DNA from: Flavobacterium sp. N2270
GTDB lineage: Bacteria; Bacteroidota; Bacteroidia; Flavobacteriales; Flavobacteriaceae
Assembly: GCF_025947225.1 (NCBI RefSeq)
Contig: NZ_CP110005.1
Coordinates: 434,001-498,000 of the forward strand
Length of the DNA: 64,000 nt
Direction: 5' to 3'
Each line of letters starts with the position of its first letter. The first letter of the stretch is position 1. A program made the translations under genes and the position numbers. Positions 41,410 through 51,190 of the stretch are shown piece after piece. The notes below the pieces were generated by a model. The model worked only from the letters and a program-made list of their open reading frames with translations, made no database searches and had not been told where the DNA came from.

Positions 41410-44034
41410 TTATTGTTTATTTAATACTAACCATTCATCAATATTCTTTTTAAACTGAATCACTTTATAATCTTCAGAAGAAATAATATAGGCCTTATCT
41501 TTAATTTTATAATCTTTAAATTCCTGCAAAACACTTAAAACTGATTTAGCATTTTCTTGGTTTTTAAACCCATGAATTACTATAATATCTTTATCAATTG
41601 TGTAAAGATCTGATGATGCTTTAAGCAAAACACTATTTCTGTCTTTGATATACTTATTGATTTTTTCTAATAATTTTTTAGAATCCTCCTTTAATGGAAA
41701 ATCTTTAATAAAAATAATTTTCCAGCTTGTAGCTTCTGCTTTACCTAATTCAAAACCTTCAAGCTTAGGAATATCGTTTTGCAGTAAACTTTCAGCCTGC
41801 TTTCCTTCTAACTCATCTGGATAAGTTAATGCTACAAAGTTTAGAGCTTTTTTATAAGCATCTAAACCTTCAAGCCTTCCTTTTATATTTGCCTTTAACA
41901 ACTCGAATTTAGGTAATGATTCATCTCCAAAAAATTGATCAATTCTTAAGTCTACTTCCTCAGAAGCATCTCTAACGGCATTGTCTTCAAATAATTTATA
42001 TAAATTGTAATATACTTTATCTGGACTTTCGTTATCCGTTAACTCAATAGAAGGATTTTGAACAATTTGCGCATAACGACTATCAGGATATTCTGTAATA
42101 ATTTGGTTTTTATAAACTTCCGCTTTGTTTGATTTTAAAGCTTCATAAATCTTAAACAAATTATATTTAGCAGGAAGTATCAATCTTTCTTCAGGATTGT
42201 TTTTCAACAATTGTTCTAACCTTGAAGCAGCCAATTCATATTCCTTAAACTTTTCCTTATAAATTACACCTAATTGATAGTAGGCAAAATTTCTATTTGT
42301 AGCCAAACTATCTATTACTAATTGCGAAGTAGGTAACTGAGAAGTGTAAAACTTAACCGTATATTTTTCTTCTGTTTCAGCAACCAAAGAATCGTTTTTA
42401 ACTTCAAGTTCACTTATGCTGTTTGCAGAAAAATCAAGATCTTTATTAGAAGATAACCTCCAGTTTTTCTTTAACTCTCTTTTACCCCATTTACCTTCAA
42501 ACTCTCGCTTACCATAACTAACCGTCACAGGATTATAGAAATAAAAATTACTAGATTCATTACCCAAAGAAACAGGTGGCAACATACTAGAATTACCAAG
42601 TGGAGGTGAAATTGATGATGGGTTTGGATTAAACTTCCCTCCAGACTGACTACCTGGTTTAATAGCATTATTAGCAGCAATATTTGCTTCCCTTTCAGCT
42701 TTTTCAGCTTCTAATTTTGCCCTTAATTCGTCTTTAATTTTTAACTCATCGATATATTTTTGAAAATAATCTGTCTTTTGAGAGTCACTCATTGAAACTA
42801 AATTCAAAATACTATCATTCTCTTGAGCAATAGTTTCATATTTAATAACGTCTACTAGATTAAGCCTTTTCTTTTTATATTTACGATATTCTCTAGTACC
42901 TTCTTTTAATCTCAACAAAGTACTATCATAATATTTTCCTGCAATTTTATACTGAGCATCTTTAAAATAAATTTCGCCAATATTTCTATAATTTGATGAA
43001 ATCAAATATTCATCTTGACTAAATGCCTTTATCGATTTATTGTAAAACTTTTCAGCAATTTTAGGTTTATTGTTTTTATCATAAAAAACTCCCATTTGAT
43101 GATTTAGAATATCTAGATAAGGTCTGTTTTCTCTATCTTCTAATAATTTTGTGAATTTTTCAACAAATGCTAGAGTGTCACCTTTTTTATAATCAAACTG
43201 TTGAGCTTGTTTTGCATGAGCCTGAATAACGTATCTTCTTGGAGACTTTCTATTCATATCGATAACTTCTTGAAAAGCAACAAACGCACTGTCATTATAC
43301 TGAAAAGATTCATATAACTGCCCTAAAATAAATGAATAGCGTGCTTTTTCTTCTTTATCTTTAGTTTCTAATCTTGCTATTTTAATAGTTGCAATCGCTG
43401 AATCATTTGAACCTATATTTCTATAAGCTTGACTCAACATTGCATTTGCATCTGCTAAATCTTGACCTACAATATCTTTCTTTTCAAGCAATAATTTTAA
43501 ATTTTTTATAGCAACTTCATTATTTTCAAGTCTAATATTTACTTTTTCACGCCAAACTTTAGCGTGATAAATTTTGTCGCTTTTAGGATATTTATATAAA
43601 ATATAATTTAAAGACTCTAACGAAGGAATAAATCTATTTTCATAATAACGTGATTTAGCTAAAAGTAAATAAGCTTCGTCCATTTGTGGATTTTTCTCAA
43701 TCCCACCAATATTCATTGAATGTTTTTGAATGGCTTTGACTGCTTTCTCCTCAGCCCTCGTGAAATTTGGGTTTTTAGTTTGACCTGGGAGAAAATTTTC
43801 TTCTTTTTCTTGCATTCTTTCCACTGGAAGAATTTCCCAAAAATTATCTTTAAAAGTTGTCTTTAAGTTTTCTAAACCCGCATCTAATGCTAAATTACCG
43901 TTATACAGAACATTATATTCTGTAGTAACTGCATGCACATTCCTATTAATAAACTTATCTTTCTTAACAGAGCAAGAAATTATAAAGAGCATTAAACCTA
44001 ATGTTAATGCGTATTTTAGATGATTAGCCTTCAA
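41410..44034 (-). CDS. sprE: T9SS / gliding motility lipoprotein SprE (PorW)
   Basis: An 874-residue lipoprotein: signal with lipobox (LMLFIISCSVKK), then TPR-like repeats throughout (YYENRFIPSLESLNYILYKYPKSDK, AEKFYNKSIKAFSQDEYLIS, SRLEQLLKNNPEERLIL). Opening KFINRNVHAVTTEYNVLYNGNLALDAGL and the central low-complexity Pro/Ser/Gly stretch (about 460-490) fit SprE of Flavobacterium johnsoniae / PorW of Porphyromonas. SprE is needed for type IX secretion of surface proteins and for gliding. The T9SS cargo proteins elsewhere in the window would depend on it. Confidence 0.88.
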   Translation of the reverse strand: MKANHLKYALTLGLMLFIISCSVKKDKFINRNVHAVTTEYNVLYNGNLALDAGLENLKTTFKDNFWEILPVERMQEKEENFLPGQTKNPNFTRAEEKAVKAIQKHSMNIGGIEKNPQMDEAYLLLAKSRYYENRFIPSLESLNYILYKYPKSDKIYHAKVWREKVNIRLENNEVAIKNLKLLLEKKDIVGQDLADANAMLSQAYRNIGSNDSAIATIKIARLETKDKEEKARYSFILGQLYESFQYNDSAFVAFQEVIDMNRKSPRRYVIQAHAKQAQQFDYKKGDTLAFVEKFTKLLEDRENRPYLDILNHQMGVFYDKNNKPKIAEKFYNKSIKAFSQDEYLISSNYRNIGEIYFKDAQYKIAGKYYDSTLLRLKEGTREYRKYKKKRLNLVDVIKYETIAQENDSILNLVSMSDSQKTDYFQKYIDELKIKDELRAKLEAEKAEREANIAANNAIKPGSQSGGKFNPNPSSISPPLGNSSMLPPVSLGNESSNFYFYNPVTVSYGKREFEGKWGKRELKKNWRLSSNKDLDFSANSISELEVKNDSLVAETEEKYTVKFYTSQLPTSQLVIDSLATNRNFAYYQLGVIYKEKFKEYELAASRLEQLLKNNPEERLILPAKYNLFKIYEALKSNKAEVYKNQIITEYPDSRYAQIVQNPSIELTDNESPDKVYYNLYKLFEDNAVRDASEEVDLRIDQFFGDESLPKFELLKANIKGRLEGLDAYKKALNFVALTYPDELEGKQAESLLQNDIPKLEGFELGKAEATSWKIIFIKDFPLKEDSKKLLEKINKYIKDRNSVLLKASSDLYTIDKDIIVIHGFKNQENAKSVLSVLQEFKDYKIKDKAYIISSEDYKVIQFKKNIDEWLVLNKQ

Positions 44035-44138
44035 ATTAAAACGTTTTTATTCTTTAAACTAAAAATTACATTTTTTAGTATAAGATTGGTAAAAATACGT
44101 TTCTTTTTTTGATGTAGAAAAAAATAGGCTTTTTTTTA

Positions 44139-44804
44139 CTACTCTTGTATACTTTTTAAATCTTTAACTACTTTAAAAGCAACATCTATTTGTTCATCAC
44201 TTACAATTATTGTAAACTCGTTAGTTGTAGAAATAACTTCATGAATAACTATTCCTTCCCAAGCTAATTTTTGAAAAATATAATAATAAACACCCGGTAC
44301 AGAAATATTATCTTGTGGTAACTTTACCGTTATAGATGATAAATTTTCTAAGTGTAAGGTTTGTTTTTCTAGACTAAAAAAGTTTTCGACTAAGTGTGAA
44401 TAAGAAGTACTAATAATAATATTCATCTCATTAACACCTCTTGAAGAGGTATAAAAAACATCTTGATGCTTATTAATTTCAGAAATTAATTTCCCTTGAT
44501 TTTCTAACAAAGTATCCGACACTACAAATGCAAAATCAGAAAGCGATGATCTAACTGTAATTTCACCAATATTCATTAAAACTTTAGAAATTTTTCGATT
44601 AATTTTAAAATCTAATTCTTCCGAAAGCCTTTTTAAAGACATAACAATTGCCCCTTGTTTAATATCTTTACCTAGCTCCTTTTCAAGTTCAGGAACCATT
44701 ATTCTTGCTAAAGATGTTAAGTTTATTATTCCTTGAGCTAATGAATTTAAAAGGAATGGTTTTGATTTTATGTAATTCTCAACTACAGAAGAAATTGTTT
44801 TCAT
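44139..44804 (-). CDS. ACT-domain protein
   Basis: A 221-residue cytoplasmic protein. The N-terminal half looks like a winged-helix-like region (SLARIMVPELEKELGKDIKQGAIVMSLKRLSEEL); the C-terminal half (about 90-215) resembles paired ACT regulatory domains of the aspartokinase type (VYYYIFQKLAWEGIVIHEVISTTNEFTIIV). No kinase domain is present, so automatic names such as aspartate kinase would be wrong. A ligand-responsive regulator is possible. It has a perfect -7 box TATATTTG at 44828-44821. Confidence 0.7.
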   Translation of the reverse strand: MKTISSVVENYIKSKPFLLNSLAQGIINLTSLARIMVPELEKELGKDIKQGAIVMSLKRLSEELDFKINRKISKVLMNIGEITVRSSLSDFAFVVSDTLLENQGKLISEINKHQDVFYTSSRGVNEMNIIISTSYSHLVENFFSLEKQTLHLENLSSITVKLPQDNISVPGVYYYIFQKLAWEGIVIHEVISTTNEFTIIVSDEQIDVAFKVVKDLKSIQE

Positions 44805-44820
44805 ACCAAAAAATTTTATG

Positions 44821-44828
44821 CAAATATA
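44821..44828 (-). promoter_or_regulatory. -7 promoter box (TATATTTG) of the ACT-domain gene
   Basis: A perfect match to TAnnTTTG, 17 bp upstream of the start codon at 44804. Confidence 0.6.
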
Positions 44829-44855
44829 CTAAAAACAAATTGTTACATATATAAC

Positions 44856-45215
44856 TTAAAAATAAAAAAAGGCTTCTTTTATGTGTTCAATGTTAAATTT
44901 TTGATTCTCTTTATAAATAGCGATAATATCAAACCGAACCTCAACCTCTAAATCATTTAAAATCACATATTCATTAACAGCCTTTACTAATAACTGAATT
45001 TTTTTAGGTTTTACGAAATCTTGAGGCAAGCCAAAATCGATACTCGAACGTGTTTTAACTTCAATAACTGCTAAAACATTATCTTTTTGAGCAATAATAT
45101 CAATTTCTGCCTTTTGAAAAGTCCAATTGGTCTCTAAAACAGTATATCCATTTTCTTGAAGAAATTCAACAGCTAATTCTTCGCCAAGCTTTCCTAAATC
45201 GTTATGTTCAGCCAT
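44856..45215 (-). CDS. yraN: YraN family (UPF0102) protein
   Basis: A 119-residue protein of the restriction-endonuclease-like fold: GKLGEELAVEFLQENGYTVLETNW, then the PD-ExK-type core AEIDIIAQKDNVLAVIEVKTR and the helix PKKIQLLVKAVNEYV. Motif residues (Glu, Asp, ExK) are all kept, so nuclease activity is possible but unproven for most of the family. A dispersed repeat remnant ends directly before its start codon (45216-45240). Confidence 0.92.
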   Translation of the reverse strand: MAEHNDLGKLGEELAVEFLQENGYTVLETNWTFQKAEIDIIAQKDNVLAVIEVKTRSSIDFGLPQDFVKPKKIQLLVKAVNEYVILNDLEVEVRFDIIAIYKENQKFNIEHIKEAFFYF

Positions 45216-45240
45216 GTCATTCCGAGTTTACGAAGCAATC
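45216..45240. repeat. Dispersed repeat remnant between two genes
   Basis: GTCATTCCGAG at 45216-45226 and ACGAAGCAATC at 45230-45240 resemble the two ends of a palindromic repeat that recurs in Bacteroidota genomes. It fills the whole gap between yraN and the LD-carboxypeptidase gene. Confidence 0.5.
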
Positions 45241-46197
45241 TTACTTAAACTTCAATTTAACTTCTTTATCATTGACTTCAAAATCAACTTGCTTTCCTAA
45301 AATTAGCGTTCGATTATCTTTCATATGTCCTGCAGGAAAATCAAATGCAATTGGAATATTGTATTGCGAGGCTATTGCCGTGATAATTTGAACCGCATTT
45401 TGTCCGAAAGGAATTTCGTTGTCGTGCATGTCGGTCATTCCACCAACAATTAGTCCTTTTACATTCTCAAAATAACCATTACGCTTCATGTTTTGCATCA
45501 TTCTATCTACATGATAAAGATACTCGTCTAAATCTTCAATGTAAAGAATCTTACCATTTGTATCTAATGAAGATTTTGAGCCAAATAAACTATAAAGTAT
45601 CGATAAGTTCCCTCCAACTAATTCACCAGCTGCTTTTCCTTTTACATTATAAGAAACTGTTGGAATCACATATTCTATAGGCTCTCCAAAAAGTGCTTTT
45701 CTCAATGTTTCCTTAACTTCTTCAGGTGCTTTTGGAACTGTAAATGGCATTATAGAATGCAAAGTTGCCACGCGCTCAACGTTAGCATGACTATGTAAAA
45801 CCGTAACATCACTAAAACCCATAATCCATTTTGGATGCTTTTTAAATTTAGTAAAATCAAGCATATCAATAATACGAACAGTTCCATAACCTCCACGAGC
45901 ACACCAAATAGCTTTGATATTATCATCATCCATCATGTTTTGAAAATCGACAGCGCGCTGAGCATCTGTCCCACCAAGCTGACAACTATCTAAACCTATA
46001 GTATTACCAAGCTTAGTTTTTAAACCCCATGATTCTAGTAATTCTTTTGCAGGGATTGCATCTTCTGGGAAAAATTTACGCGCAGTACAAACAATGGCGA
46101 CGGTATCGCCTTTTTTTAAATAAGGAGGAATTTTCATTTTCTTTTGGGAATGAGAAAAGTTTGAAATTAGTAAAAACAAAAAAATAAATCTAAACAT
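45241..46197 (-). CDS. LD-carboxypeptidase (S66 family)
   Basis: A 318-residue S66 serine peptidase. Begins with a signal peptide ([18 protein letters not shown]), then [32 protein letters not shown], and the nucleophile in [11 protein letters not shown], followed by Glu and His in [14 protein letters not shown] and [15 protein letters not shown]. Relatives remove the terminal D-Ala from tetrapeptides of muropeptides (LdcA) or inactivate microcin C (MccF). Cell-wall recycling in the periplasm is the likely role. An ATG at 46248 would place a hydrophilic extension before the signal peptide and is rejected. Confidence 0.9.
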   Translation of the reverse strand: MFRFIFLFLLISNFSHSQKKMKIPPYLKKGDTVAIVCTARKFFPEDAIPAKELLESWGLKTKLGNTIGLDSCQLGGTDAQRAVDFQNMMDDDNIKAIWCARGGYGTVRIIDMLDFTKFKKHPKWIMGFSDVTVLHSHANVERVATLHSIMPFTVPKAPEEVKETLRKALFGEPIEYVIPTVSYNVKGKAAGELVGGNLSILYSLFGSKSSLDTNGKILYIEDLDEYLYHVDRMMQNMKRNGYFENVKGLIVGGMTDMHDNEIPFGQNAVQIITAIASQYNIPIAFDFPAGHMKDNRTLILGKQVDFEVNDKEVKLKFK

Positions 46198-46264
46198 AGC
46201 AGATTTCTTTATCTCAAAAGTAAACAAAATCAAACAAAAATTCGTCATTTCATGCTTAATGAAT

Positions 46265-46272
46265 TATTTTTG
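46265..46272 (+). promoter_or_regulatory. -7 promoter box (TATTTTTG) of metG
   Basis: A perfect TAnnTTTG match, 19 bp before the ATG at 46292 and downstream of the alternative ATG at 46259, so it also supports the later start. Confidence 0.6.
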
Positions 46273-46291
46273 TGCCAAATTTCAATGTATT

Positions 46292-48355
46292 ATGATTCAA
46301 AATCCTAAAAGATATACAATTACTGCGGCTTTGCCTTATACAAACGGACCTATTCACATTGGTCATTTAGCAGGTGTTTATGTTCCTTCTGATATATATG
46401 CACGTTACCTTCGTATGCAAGGAAAAGATGTTGCTTTTATGTGCGGAAGCGATGAGCATGGAGTTGCTATTTCAATGAAAGCAAAGAAAGAAGGTATTAC
46501 ACCACAACAAGTAATTGATAAATACGACGGAATTATTCGTCAATCTTTTATTGATTTTGGAATTTCATTTGACAATTACTCAAGAACTTCAGCGAAAATC
46601 CATCACGATACAGCTCAGGAGTTTTTTAAAAAATTATATGACAACGGCGACTTTATTGAAGAAGTTACTGAGCAATTGTATGATGCAAAAGCTGACCAAT
46701 TTTTAGCAGATCGTTTTGTTACAGGAACTTGTCCTAAATGCGATAATCCAGAAGCTTATGGCGATCAATGTGAAAAATGTGGTTCTACTTTAAACGCTAC
46801 CGATTTAATTAATCCGAAATCGACAATTACTGGTGAAACTCCAATTATGAAAGCAACTAAACATTGGTTTTTACCTTTAAATAGATACGATTCTTTTTTG
46901 CGTGAATGGATTTTAGAAGGTCACAAAAACGACTGGAAACCTAATGTTTACGGACAAGTAAAATCATGGGTTGATGGCGGTTTAGAACCAAGAGCCGTAA
47001 CACGTGATTTAGATTGGGGAATTGACGTTCCGGTTGAAGGCGCAGAAGGAAAAAAATTATACGTATGGTTTGATGCTCCTATTGGATACATTTCAGCTAC
47101 TAAGGAATGGGCTGCAAGAGAAGGAAAAGAATGGGAACCATATTGGAAAGATGAAGAAACAAAATTGGTTCATTTTATTGGTAAAGACAATATTGTTTTT
47201 CATTGTGTAATTTTTCCAGCCATGTTAAAAGCAGAAGGAAGTTATATTTTACCCGATAATGTGCCAGCGAATGAGTTTTTAAATTTAGAAGGAAATAAAC
47301 TTTCTACCTCTAAAAACTGGGCAGTTTGGTTACACGAATATTTACAAGATTTTCCAAACAAACAAGATGCGTTACGTTATGCTTTAACAGCAAATGCTCC
47401 AGAAAGCAAAGACAACGATTTTACTTGGAAAGATTTTCAAGCAAGAAATAATAACGAATTGGCTTCTATTTTAGGGAACTTTGTAAATCGTGTTATTGTT
47501 CTAACGAATAAATATTATGACGGAATTGTTCCAACTCCAAATGAGTTTACTGAATTAGATGTACAAACATTAACCGAATTAAAAGCATATCCTGAAGTTA
47601 TTGCCTCATCAATTGAGCGCTATCGTTTTAGAGAAGCTTTAGGTGAAATGATGAATGTTGCGCGTTTAGGGAATAAATATTTGACCGAAACTGAACCTTG
47701 GATTACAATAAAAGAAAATCCTGAAAGAGTAAAAACACAAATGTATGTTGCCTTACAAATTACAACTGCATTAAGTGTTTTGTGTGAACCGTTTTTACCT
47801 TTTACAGCAAGTAAATTAAAAACAATGCTGAATAAAAATGAAAACGACATAAAATGGTCAGATATTTCAATTAATTCAAATTTATTAGAGTCAAATCATA
47901 AAATTGGCCAAGCAGAAATTTTGTTTTCAAAAATTGAAGATGAAGAAATTCAAAAACAAATAGACAAATTAGAAGCTACTAAAAAAAATAATGAAATGGA
48001 TAATGCTACAGCTGAACCTCAAAAAGAAACTGCCACTTTTGACGATTTTACAAAATTAGATTTACGTGTTGGAACTATTCTTGAAGCTGAAAAAATGCCT
48101 AAAGCAAATAAGCTATTGGTTTTAAAAGTTGATACAGGGATAGATGTAAGAACTATAGTTTCTGGAATTGCCGAACATTTTTCTCCGGAAGAAGTAATTG
48201 GAAAAAGAGTTACAGTATTAGTAAACCTAGCGCCAAGAGCGTTACGTGGAGTAGAAAGCGCTGGAATGATCTTAATGACTAATTTGCCAGACGGAAAATT
48301 AGTTTTCGTAAATCCAGATACTGAAGGTGTAATGAATGGCGCTTTAATTAGCTAA
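46292..48355 (+). CDS. metG: Methionyl-tRNA synthetase
   Basis: A 687-residue class I synthetase charging initiator and elongator tRNA-Met. HIGH motif as HIGHLAG; the zinc knuckle with two CxxC pairs ([19 protein letters not shown]); KMSKS motif as KLSTSKN; anticodon-binding helical domain; then a Lys-rich linker and a C-terminal EMAP-II/Arc1-like tRNA-binding domain ([21 protein letters not shown] onward), usual for Bacteroidota. The ATG at 46259 adds eleven residues upstream of the -7 box and is not used. Confidence 0.97.
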   Translation: MIQNPKRYTITAALPYTNGPIHIGHLAGVYVPSDIYARYLRMQGKDVAFMCGSDEHGVAISMKAKKEGITPQQVIDKYDGIIRQSFIDFGISFDNYSRTSAKIHHDTAQEFFKKLYDNGDFIEEVTEQLYDAKADQFLADRFVTGTCPKCDNPEAYGDQCEKCGSTLNATDLINPKSTITGETPIMKATKHWFLPLNRYDSFLREWILEGHKNDWKPNVYGQVKSWVDGGLEPRAVTRDLDWGIDVPVEGAEGKKLYVWFDAPIGYISATKEWAAREGKEWEPYWKDEETKLVHFIGKDNIVFHCVIFPAMLKAEGSYILPDNVPANEFLNLEGNKLSTSKNWAVWLHEYLQDFPNKQDALRYALTANAPESKDNDFTWKDFQARNNNELASILGNFVNRVIVLTNKYYDGIVPTPNEFTELDVQTLTELKAYPEVIASSIERYRFREALGEMMNVARLGNKYLTETEPWITIKENPERVKTQMYVALQITTALSVLCEPFLPFTASKLKTMLNKNENDIKWSDISINSNLLESNHKIGQAEILFSKIEDEEIQKQIDKLEATKKNNEMDNATAEPQKETATFDDFTKLDLRVGTILEAEKMPKANKLLVLKVDTGIDVRTIVSGIAEHFSPEEVIGKRVTVLVNLAPRALRGVESAGMILMTNLPDGKLVFVNPDTEGVMNGALIS

Positions 48356-48356
48356 G

Positions 48357-49046
48357 ATGAAAAACGCGAAAATTATTGCTTTCGACGCAGACGACACACT
48401 TTGGCACAACGAACCTTATTTCGATGAAGCGCAAGCACGTTTTTGCAAACTGTTTCAAGATTTTGCTTCTAGTCAAGAAATTTTAGGGCTAATTTTAAAT
48501 CACCAAGTAAAAAACTTACCTATTTATGGTTTTGGAATTAAAGCCTTTACGCTTTCTATGATTGAAACGGCTTTAAAAATTACCGATAATAATATTTCAG
48601 GCAAAGGAATTGAACAAATCATTACCATTGGTAAAGATTTATTGCAGAAACCTGTAGAATTAATGCCTAATGTAGAAAATGTATTGCAAGAACTTCACGG
48701 AAATTATAAATTGGTAATGGCTACAAAAGGCGATTTGAAAGATCAACACAGAAAGTTACACGATTCTGGAATTGGCCATTATTTTCATCACATTGAAGTG
48801 TTAAGCGACAAAACCGAATTAGATTACGAAAAGATGTTGGGTCGCTTAGACATTAAAGCAGAAGATTTTTTAATGATAGGGAATTCTCTAAAGTCAGATG
48901 TTTTACCAATCATAAATTTAGGTGGATACGGAATTCACGTTCCGTATGTAACTACTTGGGAATATGAAAAAATAGACTTTGAAATAGAACATGAAAATTT
49001 CATAGCCTTGAATAATATTGAAGAAGTTTTAAATATTTTAAAATAA
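48357..49046 (+). CDS. HAD-superfamily hydrolase
   Basis: A 229-residue HAD hydrolase with the nucleophile motif FDADDTLWHNE, motif II MATKGD (Thr/Ser position), a Lys in motif III (KTELDYEKM) and motif IV MIGNSLKSDVLP. The helical cap after motif I fits the phosphoglycolate-phosphatase-like subclass; the substrate is unknown. Its ATG is one base after the metG stop, so it is part of the metG transcript; a strong bidirectional terminator follows. Confidence 0.9.
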   Translation: MKNAKIIAFDADDTLWHNEPYFDEAQARFCKLFQDFASSQEILGLILNHQVKNLPIYGFGIKAFTLSMIETALKITDNNISGKGIEQIITIGKDLLQKPVELMPNVENVLQELHGNYKLVMATKGDLKDQHRKLHDSGIGHYFHHIEVLSDKTELDYEKMLGRLDIKAEDFLMIGNSLKSDVLPIINLGGYGIHVPYVTTWEYEKIDFEIEHENFIALNNIEEVLNILK

Positions 49047-49073
49047 AAAAACCACGCAAATGCGTGGTTTTTT
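49045..49073. terminator. Bidirectional terminator between HAD gene and ssb
   Basis: Stem AAAAAACCACGC / GCGTGGTTTTTT (49046-49057, 49062-49073) with a four-nt loop, serving the two convergent genes. Confidence 0.85.
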
Positions 49074-49088
49074 CTTTTCATCTGCTAA

Positions 49089-49412
49089 TTACTTTCCTAA
49101 TAGCAAAACTTCATTGGCAACAATTTCAGTTATGTAGCGCTTAACACCTTCTTTGTCGTCATAACTTCTTGTAGTTAGCTTACCTTCAATTGCAAGCTCC
49201 TTACCTTTAGTAACGTACTTTTCAATAATTTCAGCTGTTTTTCCCCAAGCTGTTACGCGGTGCCATTCTGTTTTTTCTACTTTATCACCGTTGTCTTTAT
49301 AATAGACTTCATTTGTAGCAATAGAAATGTTTGCTAATTTTTTTCCTCCTTCTAAGTTTTTAACTTCTGGTTCTTGTCCTACGTGTCCGATTAATTGTAC
49401 TCTGTTTTTCAT
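49089..49412 (-). CDS. ssb: Short single-stranded DNA-binding protein
   Basis: A 107-residue SSB consisting of the OB fold only: MKNRVQLIGHVGQEPEVKN, FEVYYKDNG-like loop, EWHRVTAWGKTAEI, YVTKGKELAIEGKLTTRSYDDKEG, ITEIVANEVLLLGK. The disordered linker and acidic C-terminal tip (DDIPF type) that recruit partner proteins in the replication SSB are absent. It is therefore probably a second, shorter paralogue, or a variant with a reduced partner set, rather than the sole replication SSB. Confidence 0.92.
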   Translation of the reverse strand: MKNRVQLIGHVGQEPEVKNLEGGKKLANISIATNEVYYKDNGDKVEKTEWHRVTAWGKTAEIIEKYVTKGKELAIEGKLTTRSYDDKEGVKRYITEIVANEVLLLGK

Positions 49413-49592
49413 GGCGTGTAAATTTAAATGGTTTATATAAAATTATTTTTAATGTCTAATAAAACTTAACTTTTGCTTTAAAATTGAACTTTTAACTTGT
49501 AATTGATGTTGCAATTATCAGTGTTTCATTTCGACAGTGCAAAGATGTGGCAACAAAAAAAGTTTATTCGGTATTTATCTAATTAATATCGG

Positions 49593-49643
49593 TTGTAAAT
49601 GTTTGTAACCATTTGTAAACGGATAATATTTTCATTATATTCG
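49593..49643 (+). promoter_or_regulatory. Promoter region with three phased TTGTAA repeats
   Basis: TTGTAA at 49593, 49603 and 49613, exactly 10 bp apart. The last one overlaps a candidate -33 TTG (49613-49615), followed after 20 bp by TATATTCG (49636-49643), one base off the -7 consensus, 20 bp before the gene at 49664. Phased direct repeats at a promoter suggest a regulator binding one DNA face. Confidence 0.45.
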
Positions 49644-49663
49644 CATAAATAATTAAAAAACAT

Positions 49664-51190
49664 ATGCCAGCAAACATTAAAAGCGTTGAGTTAAGAAACT
49701 TACAAATTGAAGATTATAAAGAATTAAAAAAGTCAATGATTGAATCTTATCCAGAAATGGCAGAATCATTTTGGAAAGAAGATCAGATTGAACTCTTATT
49801 AAAAAAATTTCCTGAAGGACAATTGGTAATTGTTGTAGACGGTGTTGTTGTAGGTTCAGCTTTATCTATTTTAGTTACCGAAGATTTCGCTTTTAAAACA
49901 AGAACGTACAAAGGCATAACAGATAGTTTTACATTTTCCACACATAACCCAAACGGAGAAACCCTTTACGGAATTGATGTTTTTATCAATCCAAAGTATA
50001 GAGGATTACGTTTAGGACGTCGTTTATACGATGTTCGAAAAGAACTATGTGAACAATTAAATTTAAAATCAATCATCTTCGCAGGCAGAATTCCAAATTA
50101 CAGAAAGTTTAAAAATGAAATTACTCCAAAAGTATACATTGAAAAAGTAAAGAAAAAAGAGATCTACGACCCAGTTTTATCGTTTCAATTAAGCAATGAT
50201 TTCCATGAAGTTCGTGTACTTAAAAATTATTTAGAAGGTGATAAAGAATCAATGGAATATGCCGTTTTACTTGAATGGAATAATATTTATTACGATGATA
50301 GTCCAAAACTAATCAACGCTGAAAAAAGTATTGTCCGTTTAGGATTGATTCAATGGCAAATGAGAACTTTGAATAATATCCAAGCGTTATTTGAACAAGC
50401 TGAATTTTTCATCGATGCTGTTTCTGGTTACGGAAGTGATTTTGCTTTGTTTCCCGAATTATTTACGGCACCCTTGATGGCAGATTATAATCATTTATCT
50501 GAAGCAGAAGCCATAAAAGGATTAGCAAGACATACGGATGCTGTGCATAAAAAATTCCAAGAATTTGCAATTTCTTACAATATAAATATCATTACAGGAA
50601 GTATGCCTTACTTAGAAGACGGTCACGTTTATAACGTAGGCTATTTATGTAGAAGAGATGGTACAAGTGAAATGTATCGTAAAATTCATATTACACCAAA
50701 TGAAACGTTCCATTGGGGAATAACAGGTGGTGACACCATTCAAACTTTTGATACCGATTGTGGAAAAATTGGCGTGGTTATTTGTTATGATGTTGAATTC
50801 CCTGAATTATCTCGTTTAATGGCCGATGAAGGAATGAATATCTTATTTGTACCTTTCTTAACAGACACTCAAAACGGATATACGCGTGTAAAACATTGTG
50901 CACAAGCAAGAGCTATTGAAAACGAATGTTATGTAGCTATTGCAGGATGTGTAGGTAACTTACCAAAAGTAAACAACATGGACATACAATATGCACAAGC
51001 AGCTGTTTTCACTCCATCTGATTTTGCCTTTCCAAGTAATGGAATAAAAGCAGAGGCAACTCCAAATACAGAAATGACACTTATTGTAGATGTCGACATG
51101 AATTTGTTAAAAGAGTTACATCAACATGGAAGCGTTAGAACCATGAAAGACAGAAGACACGATTTATACAGTTTGAAAAAATTAAAATAA
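49664..51190 (+). CDS. GNAT acetyltransferase - carbon-nitrogen hydrolase fusion
   Basis: A 508-residue bifunctional protein known throughout flavobacteria. N-terminal GNAT domain (about 1-190) with the acetyl-CoA loop YRGLRLGRRLYD; C-terminal nitrilase-superfamily domain (about 225-495) with the Glu-Lys-Cys triad in FPELFTAPLM, YRKIHITPNE and VVICYDVEFPE. It probably acetylates an amine and hydrolyses an amide of a related small molecule, possibly in metabolite repair; the substrates are not known. The following gene starts at the last base of its stop. Confidence 0.92.
   Translation: MPANIKSVELRNLQIEDYKELKKSMIESYPEMAESFWKEDQIELLLKKFPEGQLVIVVDGVVVGSALSILVTEDFAFKTRTYKGITDSFTFSTHNPNGETLYGIDVFINPKYRGLRLGRRLYDVRKELCEQLNLKSIIFAGRIPNYRKFKNEITPKVYIEKVKKKEIYDPVLSFQLSNDFHEVRVLKNYLEGDKESMEYAVLLEWNNIYYDDSPKLINAEKSIVRLGLIQWQMRTLNNIQALFEQAEFFIDAVSGYGSDFALFPELFTAPLMADYNHLSEAEAIKGLARHTDAVHKKFQEFAISYNINIITGSMPYLEDGHVYNVGYLCRRDGTSEMYRKIHITPNETFHWGITGGDTIQTFDTDCGKIGVVICYDVEFPELSRLMADEGMNILFVPFLTDTQNGYTRVKHCAQARAIENECYVAIAGCVGNLPKVNNMDIQYAQAAVFTPSDFAFPSNGIKAEATPNTEMTLIVDVDMNLLKELHQHGSVRTMKDRRHDLYSLKKLK

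Noticed and set aside
44139-44804. Aspartate kinase
   Set aside because: Only ACT-like and winged-helix-like regions are visible; there is no kinase domain.
46198-46248. Longer LD-carboxypeptidase start at 46248
   Set aside because: It would put 17 unconserved residues before a good signal peptide that begins at 46197.
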